NCBI RefSeq assembly: GCF_016406305.1
Contig: NZ_CP066369.1
Location: 1,506,501-1,570,500, forward strand
DNA from: Shewanella putrefaciens
Lineage (GTDB): Bacteria > Pseudomonadota > Gammaproteobacteria > Enterobacterales > Shewanellaceae
Direction of reading: 5' to 3'
DNA length: 64,000 nt
The translations under genes and the position numbers were made by a program. The notes below the pieces were generated by a model. That model saw nothing but the letters and a program-made list of their open reading frames with translations. It made no database searches and was not told the DNA's origin. The first letter of the stretch is position 1, and every line of letters starts with the position of its first letter. Of the stretch, positions 19,573-30,000 are shown one piece after another.

Positions 19573-20955
19573 ATGTCAGTCCCCGAACTCTGTGCCCATA
19601 TCAGTGGCTTTTTAGATTCGCTTAAGATCAAAGCGGGTTGTAAGTTAGTGTTGGCTTACAGTGGCGGAGTCGATTCTGAGGTGCTTGCCTTTGGCCTTGC
19701 TGAATATGCTAAACAGCATAGCGAGTTTAGCTACCAACTTATTTATGTCCACCATGGTCTTAGCCCAAATGCCGACGCTTGGGCGCAGCATTGTGTCACC
19801 AGAGGGAGCTTCTATGGTCTGCCTGTCACTATTGAGTCTGTGACGTTGGAACTCGGTGCTAGGGTGAGTGTAGAGGCCGAGGCGCGGCGCGCTCGTTACC
19901 TTGCCATTGAACAACACCTCGGGGCCGAGGATTATTTGCTGACGGCGCACCATGAGGACGATCAACTCGAAACCCTCTTGCTGGCGCTTAAGCGGGGCCA
20001 AGGCCCTAAGGGACTCGCGGCCATGGGGCAAATTCAGCCCCTAGAGAAGGGGACTCAAATTCGGCCATTATTGGATGTGAGCCGTGTCCAGATTGAAGAA
20101 TTTGCTCACCATCATGGCTTAACCCATATCGAAGATGAAAGTAATCAAGACGATAAGTTCGACCGCAACTTTTTACGCCTTGAGATTATTCCCCGTTTGA
20201 AGGCCCGTTGGCCGAGTATTGCCACTACTGCGAGCCGCAGTGCGTTTCTGTGCGCAGAGCAGCAAGCCATAGTGGATAGCACTGTTAGTGAGCATTTACC
20301 CCAGTGGCTCACTAAGGCCACTTTTAGCCAACAAACTGTGTTTAATCTTGAAGGGTTTGCGGCGCAGACACCCCGCTGGCAATCGCTATTATTACGTGGC
20401 TTTATTGAATCACAGGGATTTGCACTACCTTCTTTGGTACAACTCAACCAAATTATCCATCAGCTACTGAGCGCTAAAGAAGATGCAAAGGTACAGATCC
20501 GCATTGGAGATTGTGAGCTGCGCCGTTTTGCCAATCAGCTGTATGTGTCGCGCTTTACGCCCCCTAAAAAGCTCATCAATACTCACATTGTGATCCCAAG
20601 TGATAGTCTCAAACCTTTGATAAAGGCGGAGTCTGACTCGCTTTGTATCGCCTTGCCACAGGGAGAACCGTTGCAATTGAGGCTCGGCTCCTCAGGGCCG
20701 CGGCTGCGTTTGCCCCTGCCCGATGAAGTTGTGAGCGTTCGATATCTATTGCCGGGGCAACTGCGCTGCCATCCCCATTATCGTAGTAAGAGACGTGAGC
20801 TTAAAAAATTACTGCAGGAATCCGCTGTCCCACCTTGGCTGCGTGGGCAGATAGGCTTTCTTTTTTACGGTGAACAGTTAGTGATGGCGCAGGGATTGTG
20901 GATTGAAAAAGCATTTTGTGTTGCAGGCGATGGGGTGGGTATAGTGTTTGCTTGA
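19573..20955 (+). CDS. tilS: tRNA(Ile)-lysidine synthetase
   Basis: Converts C34 of the CAU-anticodon tRNA-Ile to lysidine so that it reads AUA. 460 residues. The N-terminal PP-loop ATPase motif SGGVDS is at residues 30-35, followed by TAHHEDDQLETLLLALKRG, typical of TilS; the C-terminal tRNA-binding domain contains HPHYRSKRRELKKLLQE and the final PPWLRGQIGFLFYGEQLVMAQGLWI. ATG at 19573 with AAAGGA 6 bases upstream. Confidence 0.96.
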   Translation: MSVPELCAHISGFLDSLKIKAGCKLVLAYSGGVDSEVLAFGLAEYAKQHSEFSYQLIYVHHGLSPNADAWAQHCVTRGSFYGLPVTIESVTLELGARVSVEAEARRARYLAIEQHLGAEDYLLTAHHEDDQLETLLLALKRGQGPKGLAAMGQIQPLEKGTQIRPLLDVSRVQIEEFAHHHGLTHIEDESNQDDKFDRNFLRLEIIPRLKARWPSIATTASRSAFLCAEQQAIVDSTVSEHLPQWLTKATFSQQTVFNLEGFAAQTPRWQSLLLRGFIESQGFALPSLVQLNQIIHQLLSAKEDAKVQIRIGDCELRRFANQLYVSRFTPPKKLINTHIVIPSDSLKPLIKAESDSLCIALPQGEPLQLRLGSSGPRLRLPLPDEVVSVRYLLPGQLRCHPHYRSKRRELKKLLQESAVPPWLRGQIGFLFYGEQLVMAQGLWIEKAFCVAGDGVGIVFA

Positions 20956-21060
20956 TGCGAGTGGGTGACGCTTGTTAATTCAAGGTCTTAAGTTCACTCT
21001 CTAAGGGGTAAATGTTCTAAAGGCTAAAAGTTAACGGCAAATGAGCATCCCTGCCCGCCA

Positions 21061-21954
21061 CTAAGATAATTGTTCTAGGTTAAGTTGGTAACCATTTCGA
21101 CCGGATGCTTTCGCTCGATATAAGGCTTTATCGGCCAGTTCATAGACCTGTTCGGCCTCTAATGCCTCCCCCGATTCCGCAGCGCCTAAGCTGCAACTGA
21201 CGCCAAATTGGTCGAAGCTATTGTGTTGGTTTGTGGCTGTGACTATGCGCTCGCACAGTAATCCCGCCGCGTGAATATTCCCCTGTACTATGATCACAAA
21301 CTCATCGCCACCGATGCGAAACGCCTGATCTGTGTTGCGTATTGTGCTGCGAATAATGTCGCCAAATTCCTTAAGAATATAGTCACCGCACTTATGCCCA
21401 TGCCTATCGTTAAGTTGTTTGAAGTTATCTAAATCCAACACAATAAGCGATACCGAGCCTTGTTTTCGATGGGCTCTGGCGATGGCATTTTTAAGGCTTT
21501 GGGTATAGTAATGCCGATTACCTAAGCCCGTCAGCGAGTCAAACATGGCTTGCATCGACATTTCTTGGTATTGCATGGCATTGAGCAAAGGCTGAAGCAG
21601 CAAGGATTCTATTTCTTGCAGCATGAGCTTTTGTGAAGGCGTGAGCGGCGTGAGCAACTGATAGTGGAGATTGAGCTGCATCCCGCCATTGAGTAATTGG
21701 CGTTTAAGGCTAATGCCATAGCGTTTTCCCCAACTCAATCTATATTCATCATTGGTCAGACGTATCCCTTGAACCGGCAGGTATTGTCCCAGCACTTTGC
21801 CATAACAGGCAAAGACTGTCCTCGGATCTAAGCTTGCATGCAGCTGCTGGATCACTTGCACTAGGTCCAGTTGCTGCGCACTCGAGCTATATGCCTCTGT
21901 GGGATAGTGGTATTCGTCAGGATACAAGCTTGTCGCTAGGCCAAAATCCATCAT
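21061..21954 (-). CDS. Diguanylate cyclase (GGDEF domain)
   Basis: Predicted to make cyclic di-GMP from GTP. 297 residues, no signal peptide or membrane segment. Residues ~1-135 are a soluble N-terminal region without a motif I can name, ending in a helix (LQEIESLLLQPLLNAMQYQEMSMQAMFDSLTGLGNRHYY) that links to the catalytic domain. The active site is an intact GGDEF, and an RxxD inhibitory site (RNTD) lies 5 residues before it, so product inhibition is expected. Two adjacent ATGs start the frame; TGGAG precedes them. Convergent with tilS and divergent from the antiporter gene. Confidence 0.92.
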   Translation of the reverse strand: MMDFGLATSLYPDEYHYPTEAYSSSAQQLDLVQVIQQLHASLDPRTVFACYGKVLGQYLPVQGIRLTNDEYRLSWGKRYGISLKRQLLNGGMQLNLHYQLLTPLTPSQKLMLQEIESLLLQPLLNAMQYQEMSMQAMFDSLTGLGNRHYYTQSLKNAIARAHRKQGSVSLIVLDLDNFKQLNDRHGHKCGDYILKEFGDIIRSTIRNTDQAFRIGGDEFVIIVQGNIHAAGLLCERIVTATNQHNSFDQFGVSCSLGAAESGEALEAEQVYELADKALYRAKASGRNGYQLNLEQLS

Positions 21955-22121
21955 TATTACTCCAGCAAAGAGAATTGCGGTACGTCATTTGACTTACGTA
22001 AAGCAATTTCCATGCCGCAATCATTGTTAATATAATTTGTCTTTGTTTGTCATTCGGTTAAGCTTAAAGCTCGTTGAGGTATTTTTGACGCGCCAGCAAT
22101 TTGACAGGGGTTATCGAGTCC

Positions 22122-24068
22122 ATGGAACACGGTTTCTTGATCCAAATTTTACTCATGTTAGTGATTGCTATTGTTGCTATTGCGCTGCTTAGACGTATGG
22201 GGCTGCCTGCCATTTTGGCCTATTTATTGACGGGCGTGGTCAGCGGTCCAAGTGGTTTCCACTGGTTTACTCAACAGCAAATGCAGTCGGTGGCCGAGCT
22301 CGGAGTGGTGCTGCTTATGTTCACTTTGGGACTTGAGTTTTCAGTCCCTCGACTTTGGGCGATGCGCAGAACGGTATTTGGCCTTGGCTGCGCCCAAGTT
22401 GTGGTCACTACCTTGCTGACTATGCTGGTGGCCTTACTCTGTGGACTCCATTGGATTGAAGCCTTAGTCATAGGCGCTGCGATTGCCCTGTCATCCACTG
22501 CGATAGTGCTTAAATTGCTTAACGAGCAGGGCTGGCTTAGGCGTCGCCACGGTGAGCTTTCTGTCAGTGTGTTGTTATTTCAAGATTTAGCCGTTGTTCC
22601 TCTGCTCATTCTGCTGCCCTTGCTCGCGAATAATGATGAGCCCTTAATGCTAGCGGGCATAGCTTTTGCCCTGCTTAAAGGGATTTTGGCATTCTTTTTA
22701 TTGATGGCGTTTGGCAAGTGGGCATTGCCACGACTCTTCGATGAAGTTGCGCGTTCTCGCTCCAATGAACTCTTTGTCCTATCGACACTGGTGGTGGCCT
22801 TAGTGACGGGGGCATTTACCCAATGGTTGGGGTTATCTATGGCCCTTGGCGCATTTATGGCGGGGATGCTCTTAGGCGAGAGTCAATATCGGCGGCAACT
22901 CGAGGCGGATATCAGGCCGTTTCGCGATCTACTCATGGGGCTGTTCTTCATTTCTATCGGCATGATGCTGAACTTTGAGTTAGTGATGCGTTTTTGGTGG
23001 CAAATATTGCTGATCCTATTGGCGGTTGTGCTAGGTAAAGCATTGATTATTCATGGACTGCTACGGCTTATCGGCGAGCCATTTCGCATTGCGTTGAGCA
23101 CGGCAATGAGTTTGGCTCAGGTCGGTGAATTTAGTTTTGTCGTATTAGCCCTTGCCGTTAATTATCGGCTTTTAGACACGGAAATCAGTACTATGCTCGT
23201 CATGGTCGCCGTGCTGTCGATGAGCATTGCCCCTTGGTTGGTGCGCCATAGTGTCGATATTGCAAAATGGATGTTGGGGATACGCCAATCACAGCATAGG
23301 GATGATCTAGTGCCTATCGTGACAGATGATCATGATTTGGTTGTTATTTTTGGCTATGGACGGGTGGGGCAGACCATAGCCCGATTTTTAAAAACGGAAG
23401 CCGTACCCTATCTTGTATTAGATCTTGACCCTACAAGGGTTTCCGAGGCTCGCCGAGGGGGGGAGCCCATTTACTTTGGGGATGTGTGTAAAAGAGCGAT
23501 CCTCAAGCAGGTGGGGATCAAGAGGGCAAAGATGATCGTGATTACCTTTTGCGAATCCCGTAGTTTAGAAGAGGCATTACCCCTGTGTAAGCTGCTTGCT
23601 CCCGATGCAAAAATATTAGTTAGAACCCGTGATGATAGCGATTTAGAACAACTGCAAAAGGCGGGCGCCAACCAAGTGATCCCCGAATCCTTAGAGGGGA
23701 GCTTAATGTTAGTGTCCCAAGTGTTGCATCAGTGCGGGGTGCCACTAGCGCGGATATTAAAGCGCTTGGAATCTGAGCGGCGTAATCATTATCAATTTTT
23801 ACATGGCTTTTTTTCGGGAGCTGAAACTGACTTCACCTTAGAGTCGCTGCATGCGGTATCGCTGCCCCGCGGTGCGGATGCCGTGGGTAAGATGGTGGCG
23901 GATATTGATTGGGCTTTGCTGCGGGTTGAGCTAAGGGCAATACGTCGTGGCGGGGCTGAGGTGGAGCATCCCGGACAGGATTGGATTTTCAGTGCAGGGG
24001 ATATTTTGCTGGTGGTCGGTAAACCCCGAAGGCTTGAAAAAGTCGAAGCCAAACTCTTGCATGGCTAA
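22122..24068 (+). CDS. Kef-type monovalent cation:proton antiporter (CPA2) with TrkA-N domain
   Basis: Predicted K+/H+ or cation/H+ exchanger of the inner membrane. About 648 residues: 11-12 membrane segments in the first ~385 residues (LPAILAYLLTGVVSGPSGF, GVVLLMFTLGLEF, SLAQVGEFSFVVL are CPA2 hallmarks), then a Rossmann-type nucleotide domain starting VVIFGYGRVGQTIARFL and a TrkA-C-like domain near residues 560-648. It resembles KefB/KefC, but ligand and ion are not readable from sequence. I prefer the ATG at 22122; a TTG 21 bases upstream also opens the frame. No KefF/KefG-like ancillary gene is adjacent. Confidence 0.88.
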   Translation: MEHGFLIQILLMLVIAIVAIALLRRMGLPAILAYLLTGVVSGPSGFHWFTQQQMQSVAELGVVLLMFTLGLEFSVPRLWAMRRTVFGLGCAQVVVTTLLTMLVALLCGLHWIEALVIGAAIALSSTAIVLKLLNEQGWLRRRHGELSVSVLLFQDLAVVPLLILLPLLANNDEPLMLAGIAFALLKGILAFFLLMAFGKWALPRLFDEVARSRSNELFVLSTLVVALVTGAFTQWLGLSMALGAFMAGMLLGESQYRRQLEADIRPFRDLLMGLFFISIGMMLNFELVMRFWWQILLILLAVVLGKALIIHGLLRLIGEPFRIALSTAMSLAQVGEFSFVVLALAVNYRLLDTEISTMLVMVAVLSMSIAPWLVRHSVDIAKWMLGIRQSQHRDDLVPIVTDDHDLVVIFGYGRVGQTIARFLKTEAVPYLVLDLDPTRVSEARRGGEPIYFGDVCKRAILKQVGIKRAKMIVITFCESRSLEEALPLCKLLAPDAKILVRTRDDSDLEQLQKAGANQVIPESLEGSLMLVSQVLHQCGVPLARILKRLESERRNHYQFLHGFFSGAETDFTLESLHAVSLPRGADAVGKMVADIDWALLRVELRAIRRGGAEVEHPGQDWIFSAGDILLVVGKPRRLEKVEAKLLHG

Positions 24069-24104
24069 TGGTTAGCGGCTGTTGAGGGATGAAAATACAG
24101 ATAT

Positions 24105-24133
24105 AAAAATGCCGACATAATGTCGGCATTTTT
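24105..24133. terminator. Bidirectional terminator between the Kef-type gene and csp
   Basis: AAAAATGCCGACA (24105-24117) and TGTCGGCATTTTT (24121-24133) form a 13-base stem with a 3-base loop. The A-run on one side and T-run on the other serve both convergent genes. Confidence 0.85.
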
Positions 24134-24183
24134 GTCTGCAATTTGCTATTCGATTAATCTATCCCTTGCGAGATAGTGATTAA

Positions 24184-24393
24184 TTACAGAACAACAACGT
24201 TCGCAGCTTGAGGACCTTTTTGGCCTTGTTCGATATCAAAAGAAACCTTTTGACCTTCACCAAGGGTTTTAAAGCCTTCTGAAACGATTGCGCGGAAATG
24301 AACGAATGCGTCAGCGCCACCATTGTCAGGAGAAATAAAACCGAAACCTTTTTCTTCGTTAAACCATTTAACTACACCAGTAGTTTTAGACAT
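24184..24393 (-). CDS. Cold-shock domain protein (CspA family)
   Basis: 69-residue single-stranded nucleic-acid binding protein. It has the two RNP motifs [12 protein letters not shown] and DAFVHFRAI in the OB fold, and a normal CspA-family length. The start is the ATG at complement 24391-24393 ([10 protein letters not shown]) with GGAG 7 bases upstream; the frame extends 7 residues further but those are not family-like. Which csp paralogue it is cannot be told. A long untranslated region upstream is typical of cold-induced csp genes. Confidence 0.95.
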   Translation of the reverse strand: MSKTTGVVKWFNEEKGFGFISPDNGGADAFVHFRAIVSEGFKTLGEGQKVSFDIEQGQKGPQAANVVVL

Positions 24394-24997
24394 GAATGTC
24401 TCCAAAATTTTCAAACAAAATAATTCGCAATTATGCGGGAACTTAGCCAGAAATAGAATTATTTACATTGATGATAAGTTATGAGTGGAAAGCTTCATGA
24501 CAGCAAACAAAATACAGGGTGCAGCGAAGGTTTTCAAAAACATAATATTGCTTATAAATAGGTCTGAATCACAGGCCGGAGTGCAGATTAACACACTCTG
24601 ACCTTTTGTATAGTTTTATTTTTAATCTCTGGCTTCCCTAAGGGGGGACTTTTAAAAGATATTGAAAATAAAATATTTTTTAACTGCACGTATTCAACTA
24701 GATAGGGTTATTTCACCCTTTAATAGGCTTGAATAAATAAGTTTTAGTGCTCAAAAAAAATTCTCTTAAATGGCAGCTTAAATGGCGGGACATACTACGG
24801 ACATATTGCAATGATTGGTTACGTTATTAAATTGTTGCTTAAATGTGCTGATGATATTATCGCTGCGGAGTAGGGCGTTTGCTGCTCTAGTTAGTGATTA
24901 CACATAAGTGATTTCACATCAGTGATTGCACATTAATGATTACGTAGGTTATAGCCCACAGATTGGTTGTCAGATCATAAGACATGGAGACTTAAGT
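24394..24997. promoter_or_regulatory. ~600-bp intergenic region between divergent csp and the DUF885 gene
   Basis: No coding frame looks real here. The side next to csp is AT-rich and should include the csp promoter and a long 5' UTR. ACTATACAAAAGG on the minus strand, near 24605-24617, is a possible -10 region. The other side holds the 14-bp tandem repeats at 24893-24948. Between them lie AT-rich stretches and a G-run (AAGGGGGGACTTTTAAAAG, near 24640) without recognisable function. Confidence 0.4.
24893..24948 (+). repeat. Four imperfect 14-bp tandem repeats
   Basis: Units AGTGATTACACATA (24893-24906), AGTGATTTCACATC (24907-24920), AGTGATTGCACATT (24921-24934) and AATGATTACGTAGG (24935-24948). 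The first three differ at two positions each and share AGTGATT-x-CACAT. They end about 50 bases before the TTG start of the DUF885 gene, in its promoter/leader. Confidence 0.85.
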
Positions 24998-26821
24998 TTG
25001 AAAACAGTATTAAAACGAATAGGACTCGGTAGTTTAATTGTAGTCTTGCTTTTGAGTGCCTTAGCTGCACATGAATGGTTTGCGAAGAAACCCTTTTTCT
25101 TTCGTGCATTTTTAGACCGAAGTGTTGTCCAAATGGCGTTTGAGAGCCCTGAAACCTTAACTTCTCTGGGCTTCTTAGAATCCTTTGGGATCACAGGGCA
25201 TAATGCACTGTTAGATGATAATAGCCCCGCGGTTATGGATAAAACCTTTGCCCAAGTGCGGGTGCTGCGGGATACATTGCTGAGTTATCAAAATACGGAT
25301 TTAGATGAAAATCAACGCATCTCTAAGGATATCGCCCTCTATCTGGCCGATTTTGCCCTCGCAGCCGAACCCTATCGTTACCATAATTATCCACTGAATC
25401 AGCTGTTTGGTGTGCAAAATGGTTACCCCAGCTTTATGCAAGCCCAGCATCAGGTTCATTCGGTCGACGATGCTGAAAACTACCTTGCCCGTCTGCAATT
25501 AGTGCAAACTAAATTTGCCCAAACCATGGAAGGGCTCATTCTGCGCGAATCTAAGGGCATTATTCCGCCCAAGTTCGTGATTGAGCGGGTACTGACCGAG
25601 ATGATGGATTTTGTCGCGACCCCGATTCAAGACAATATTCTTTACAGTTCATTCAAAACTAAATTGGCTGAAACGGATATCAGTGCCGATGAGCAAGCGC
25701 GTTTATTGGCTGCGGCTGAAGCGAACATAAAAGCTTACGTGCACCCTGCATATCAATTATTTATCGATTACTTTACCCAGTTACAAGCCAAAGCGGGAAC
25801 GGATGACGGTTACTGGGCGTTGCCTAAGGGCGATGTTGCCTATGAGCAGTTACTGAAGTTTTTCACCACGACTAACTACAGCGCCGATGAGATCCATGAC
25901 AAAGGACTTGCTGAGGTAGACCGTATTCAGAGCGAGATCATGACTATTTTAGCCGCCCAGGGTTACGATGTGAGTCAAGGTTTCTCGGTTGCGATTGAAG
26001 CATTGGCCGCCGATCCTAAGTTTTACTACGAGGATAGCGATGCGGGTAGGGCGCAAATTCTCGTCGATTATCAAGGGATCCTCGATGAAGTGAATGCGGG
26101 ACTCGGTGATGCCTTCCGTATTCGTCCACAAGCGGGCATGGAAGTGGTGCGTATTCCTGAATTTAAAGAGAAAACGGCGCCAGGTGCCTATTATCAACAG
26201 CCCGCCATTGATGGCAGTCGCCCCGGTCGTTTCTTCGCTAACCTCTATGATATCAAGGCGACGCCTAAATATGGCATGCGCACTTTGGCCTACCATGAGG
26301 GTATTCCTGGGCATCACTTTCAAATAGCCGTTGCCATGGAGTTAGAAGGTCAGCCGCTTATCCGCAAGATGGCGCCTTTTACGGCCTATATTGAGGGTTG
26401 GGCACTCTACAGTGAGCGTTTAGCTTGGGAGCTGGGTTTCCAAAATGATCCCTTTGATAATATCGGTCGATTGCAGGCGGAGCTGTTCCGCGCTGTGCGT
26501 CTAGTGGTCGATACAGGTATTCACCATAGCCGTTGGACCCGTGAGCAAGCCATTGACTATATGAAGAAAAACACTGGGATGTCCGACCGTGATGTGACCG
26601 CTGAAATTGAGCGCTATATAGTGATGCCGGGCCAAGCGACGGCCTATAAAGTCGGGATGATGAAAATTCTAGAGTTAAGGGAGAAGGCTAAGTCGGCACT
26701 TGGAGATAAGTTTAATTTGCGGGATTTTCACGATGTTGTGCTTAAAAATGGCGCTGTGCCGTTAGATATTCTGGAGAAGCTCGTTGACCGTTATATCGCG
26801 GAAACGAAAAGTAAAACCTGA
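24998..26821 (+). CDS. DUF885 family protein, membrane-anchored, HExxH-like zinc peptidase fold
   Basis: 607 residues if started at TTG 24998, which has GGAG 8 bases upstream; the open frame extends 24 codons further into the repeat region, but that part is not protein-like. The N-terminus has a single hydrophobic segment (LGSLIVVLLLSALAAHEWF), a signal anchor or uncleaved signal peptide placing the body in the periplasm. The family motif is at about residue 430: YHEGIPGHHFQ, resembling a zinc peptidase HExxH site, followed by EGWALYSERLAWELG. The substrate of DUF885 proteins is not something I can state. Monocistronic by spacing. Confidence 0.85.
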   Translation: MKTVLKRIGLGSLIVVLLLSALAAHEWFAKKPFFFRAFLDRSVVQMAFESPETLTSLGFLESFGITGHNALLDDNSPAVMDKTFAQVRVLRDTLLSYQNTDLDENQRISKDIALYLADFALAAEPYRYHNYPLNQLFGVQNGYPSFMQAQHQVHSVDDAENYLARLQLVQTKFAQTMEGLILRESKGIIPPKFVIERVLTEMMDFVATPIQDNILYSSFKTKLAETDISADEQARLLAAAEANIKAYVHPAYQLFIDYFTQLQAKAGTDDGYWALPKGDVAYEQLLKFFTTTNYSADEIHDKGLAEVDRIQSEIMTILAAQGYDVSQGFSVAIEALAADPKFYYEDSDAGRAQILVDYQGILDEVNAGLGDAFRIRPQAGMEVVRIPEFKEKTAPGAYYQQPAIDGSRPGRFFANLYDIKATPKYGMRTLAYHEGIPGHHFQIAVAMELEGQPLIRKMAPFTAYIEGWALYSERLAWELGFQNDPFDNIGRLQAELFRAVRLVVDTGIHHSRWTREQAIDYMKKNTGMSDRDVTAEIERYIVMPGQATAYKVGMMKILELREKAKSALGDKFNLRDFHDVVLKNGAVPLDILEKLVDRYIAETKSKT

Positions 26822-26869
26822 TAATTAAGCTTTTTTAGCTTCTCTTTTTTGCGGTTAGTTCCCCGTCCG

Positions 26870-26907
26870 ATACCTTCGAGTTACCGCTTTTGGTGGCTCG
26901 AAGGTAT
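26870..26907. other. Long stem-loop between the DUF885 and SNF2 genes
   Basis: ATACCTTCGAG (26870-26880) and CTCGAAGGTAT (26897-26907) are perfect 11-base arms; the loop can extend the stem with ACC/GGT. There is no T-run directly after, but T-rich tracts (CTTTTTTAGC, TCTCTTTTTTGC) lie just upstream, so it is not a classic terminator for the upstream gene. It could be an RNA-stability element or a REP-like repeat unit. Confidence 0.55.
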
Positions 26908-27036
26908 GTTCCCATTGCTGGGGTTCTGGCTTTCCGCCAATGCTTTCAATACAATCCCAATCACTCATTATTAAATGCCCGCGAGCAATAGCGCGCTATT
27001 GCCCCTATGGCTATATGTCGTTTCAAGGTTTTGCTG

Positions 27037-30000
27037 ATGAATCGCTTGTCCCCCCAAGAACCTATCCAATTGACTCAAAGTGCTATCGAGTCATTATTCA
27101 CTCCGCCAACACTGATGCGCGCCCGTGATTATGTGATGAAAGGGCGAGTGATAAGTGCAAAGGCCAACGCCGATTTTCGCCATATTGAGGGACAAGTCAG
27201 TGGTACGGAGCGAACGCCCTACCGTCAGGATATTCGCCTCTTCAGCGTTAACCATAAATTGATTATGAATGGCTTTTGCTCCTGTCCTGCGACTGGGCAT
27301 TGCAAACATATTGCCGCCGTACTTTACAGTTTACTCAGTGATAAAACCGTTGAAGATCAACGTATCGCCCAGTGGTTACATTTACTTGATGAGGCCGATG
27401 ATCCTAAGCTTTATGAGGTTGAACAGCTCTATGAGGATAGGGTGCTCTATGTGCTTTCGAAGGATGACAACGGTGTTTTTATCGAGCTACGCCGCGGCAA
27501 ACTAGCCAAGAATGGGGCTTATAGCAAGGGCTCTAAAATAGCCCTATCCGATGTGCAATATTTTATGCCCGCCTGGATCGGGGCCGAAGATGTGCTCATT
27601 CTCAACCTTATTATGTCTACCCGCCGTCACGGCGCCTCTCGCCTGTATTTAAAGGCACAATTAGGGGCGGTGGCCCTCGATAAAATGCTCGCAACCGAGC
27701 GTTGTTTTTGGGAGGAAAGTCGAATAGCCCTGAGCCGAGGAGAACCCGTAAGCCCGACATTTATTTGGAATGACATAGATAACGAGCATAAACAGATGCA
27801 ATTGGTGCTCGTGGGTAAGGATAACTGGGAGCTTATTCCCACAGAGCCGCCAGCCTATATTGAACTGGATTACTTCCAGATTGGGCCTGTAGAAACAGAC
27901 ATTGGTATTGATAAATTAATGCTGTTAAATCATATGCCGCCTGTACCTAGCTCGCAGATTGAAACTGTGAGTCACAAGCTGATAAAACATTTTTCCGTTG
28001 AAACTGTGCCAACCCCCCTTGCGATTGATTTTGTCGAACTGCGCGCGCCCTTACAGATCCGGTTAACATTAACGTCATTGGCGTTACCTGAGTTTACTCT
28101 GGTGCAGCCCTTCCTGTTGCTGGAGTTTGTCTATCAGGATGTCGTGCTGGGTGGTCGTTATATCGATGAAGCACTCTCTTTAGTCACTCAGGGAGGGAAA
28201 ACTTACCAAGTTGCGCGGCAGCTCGCATTGGAAAAGGATGCGATTGATTGTTTGATGGGCTTAAACTTCGTTGAACTCGCCCCTTCTTCTCTCCCCAATA
28301 GCGCTAGCTTAACCAGTCTGTGGAGTTTAGGCCCTGTACCCGTGGCAATTAAACAGTGGTTACAGTTTATCGAACGATGTATCCCCATCTTGGAAAGCAG
28401 GGGTTACCAAGTGTGTTATGCCGATAATTTTAACCTAAATGTGGTTGATACTCCGTTGGCGATTGAACTGGATGACTCCCAGGAAGGTTGGTTTTCCCTA
28501 TCGCTCAATGCGGATATTGATGGGCAAAGCATTCCCATGTTGCCCCTCATTGCCACTTGGCTTAAACAGCATGGCGAGCCCGCGGATCATGCGGAATTGT
28601 TGCTCCCAAGCCCAAATGGGACTTGGCTAAAGGTTAAAGCCAGTGTGATCAAGCCATTAGTGAGCATTATTTTAGAGTTATTCGATGGACATAGGGGCAA
28701 CAGTGTCGCTTTGCCTAAATATCGCGCCCATCTACTCAATGACTTTGCTGAGAGTGATATTCGGCTGCTCAATGGCCAGCGAGTCCTTGAGTTAGCGACA
28801 AAGCTCGAAAACTTTAATGGCGTAGTCGAGGTCGCAGTACCTGACACGCTAAAGGCCACGTTGCGCCATTATCAGCAGCAAGGGTTAAATTGGCTTTGTT
28901 TTTTAAAGGAATATCAGCTCGGTGGTATCTTAGCTGACGATATGGGACTCGGTAAAACGGTTCAAACCTTAGCCTTTTTGCTCAAGCAGCGGGAATTTGG
29001 CGCTGCGGGGGCGAGTCGCGGGCCGAGCCTGATTATTTGCCCCACCAGTTTAGTGGGCAACTGGGCCAAAGAGGCCGCAAAATTTGCCCCTTCGCTAACG
29101 CTGGTGGTGATCCACGGTGCCCAGCGTAAACCTTTGCTCGAGCGCTTAACCGAATACGATATAGTGGTGACGACATATCCATTAATGGTGCGGGATAATG
29201 AATATTATCAGTCACATAATTTTGAACATATCATACTCGATGAAGCCCAGCAGATAAAAAATGCCCAAGCGAAAGTGACTCAAATCATCAAAGAATTGCA
29301 GTCGCCCTTTAGACTATGTTTAACGGGGACACCGCTGGAAAATCACCTCGGCGAGCTAAAATCCTTAATGGATTTTTGTTTACCAGGCCTCTTAGGCACA
29401 AATGCCTTTTTTAACAAATCCTTTAGACACAGCATCGAGCGTTATGGTGATAGCGAAAAGGCTAAGATATTAAGCCAGCGTATCGCCCCCTTTGTGCTGC
29501 GCAGAACCAAAGATCAAGTTATCACCGAATTACCGGCGAAGACGGAAATTACCCAGACCTTAGAGCTTGAAAAGGATCAACGCAATCTCTACGAGAGCAT
29601 CCGCTTAAGCATGGAGAAAAAGCTGCGGGATCTGTTTGCGACCCAGGGAGTTGGGAGCAGCCATATCGAGTTTTTGGATGCACTGCTCAAGTTGCGTCAG
29701 GCCTGCTGCGATCCGCGCTTGGTGAAGCTAGAGCAGGCGCAAAAGGTGAAGAATAATGCTAAGTTAAACTGGCTTACTCAAAATTTACCCGAGATGGTGC
29801 AAGAAGGGCGTAAGATCTTAATTTTCAGCCAGTTTACCAGCATGTTGACCCTGATCGAAGCCGAGTTACAGTCCTTAAATATGGATTACAGTAAGCTCAC
29901 TGGGCAGACTCGCTTGCGCCAAGCGCAGATTGATAGGTTTCAGGAGGGGAACACGCCCGTCTTTTTAATCAGTTTAAAAGCGGGTGGAACTGGGCTTAAC

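Noticed and set aside
24893..24948. Short direct repeats as a possible CRISPR remnant
   Set aside because: Units are 14 bp and directly adjacent with no spacers, and no cas genes are present.
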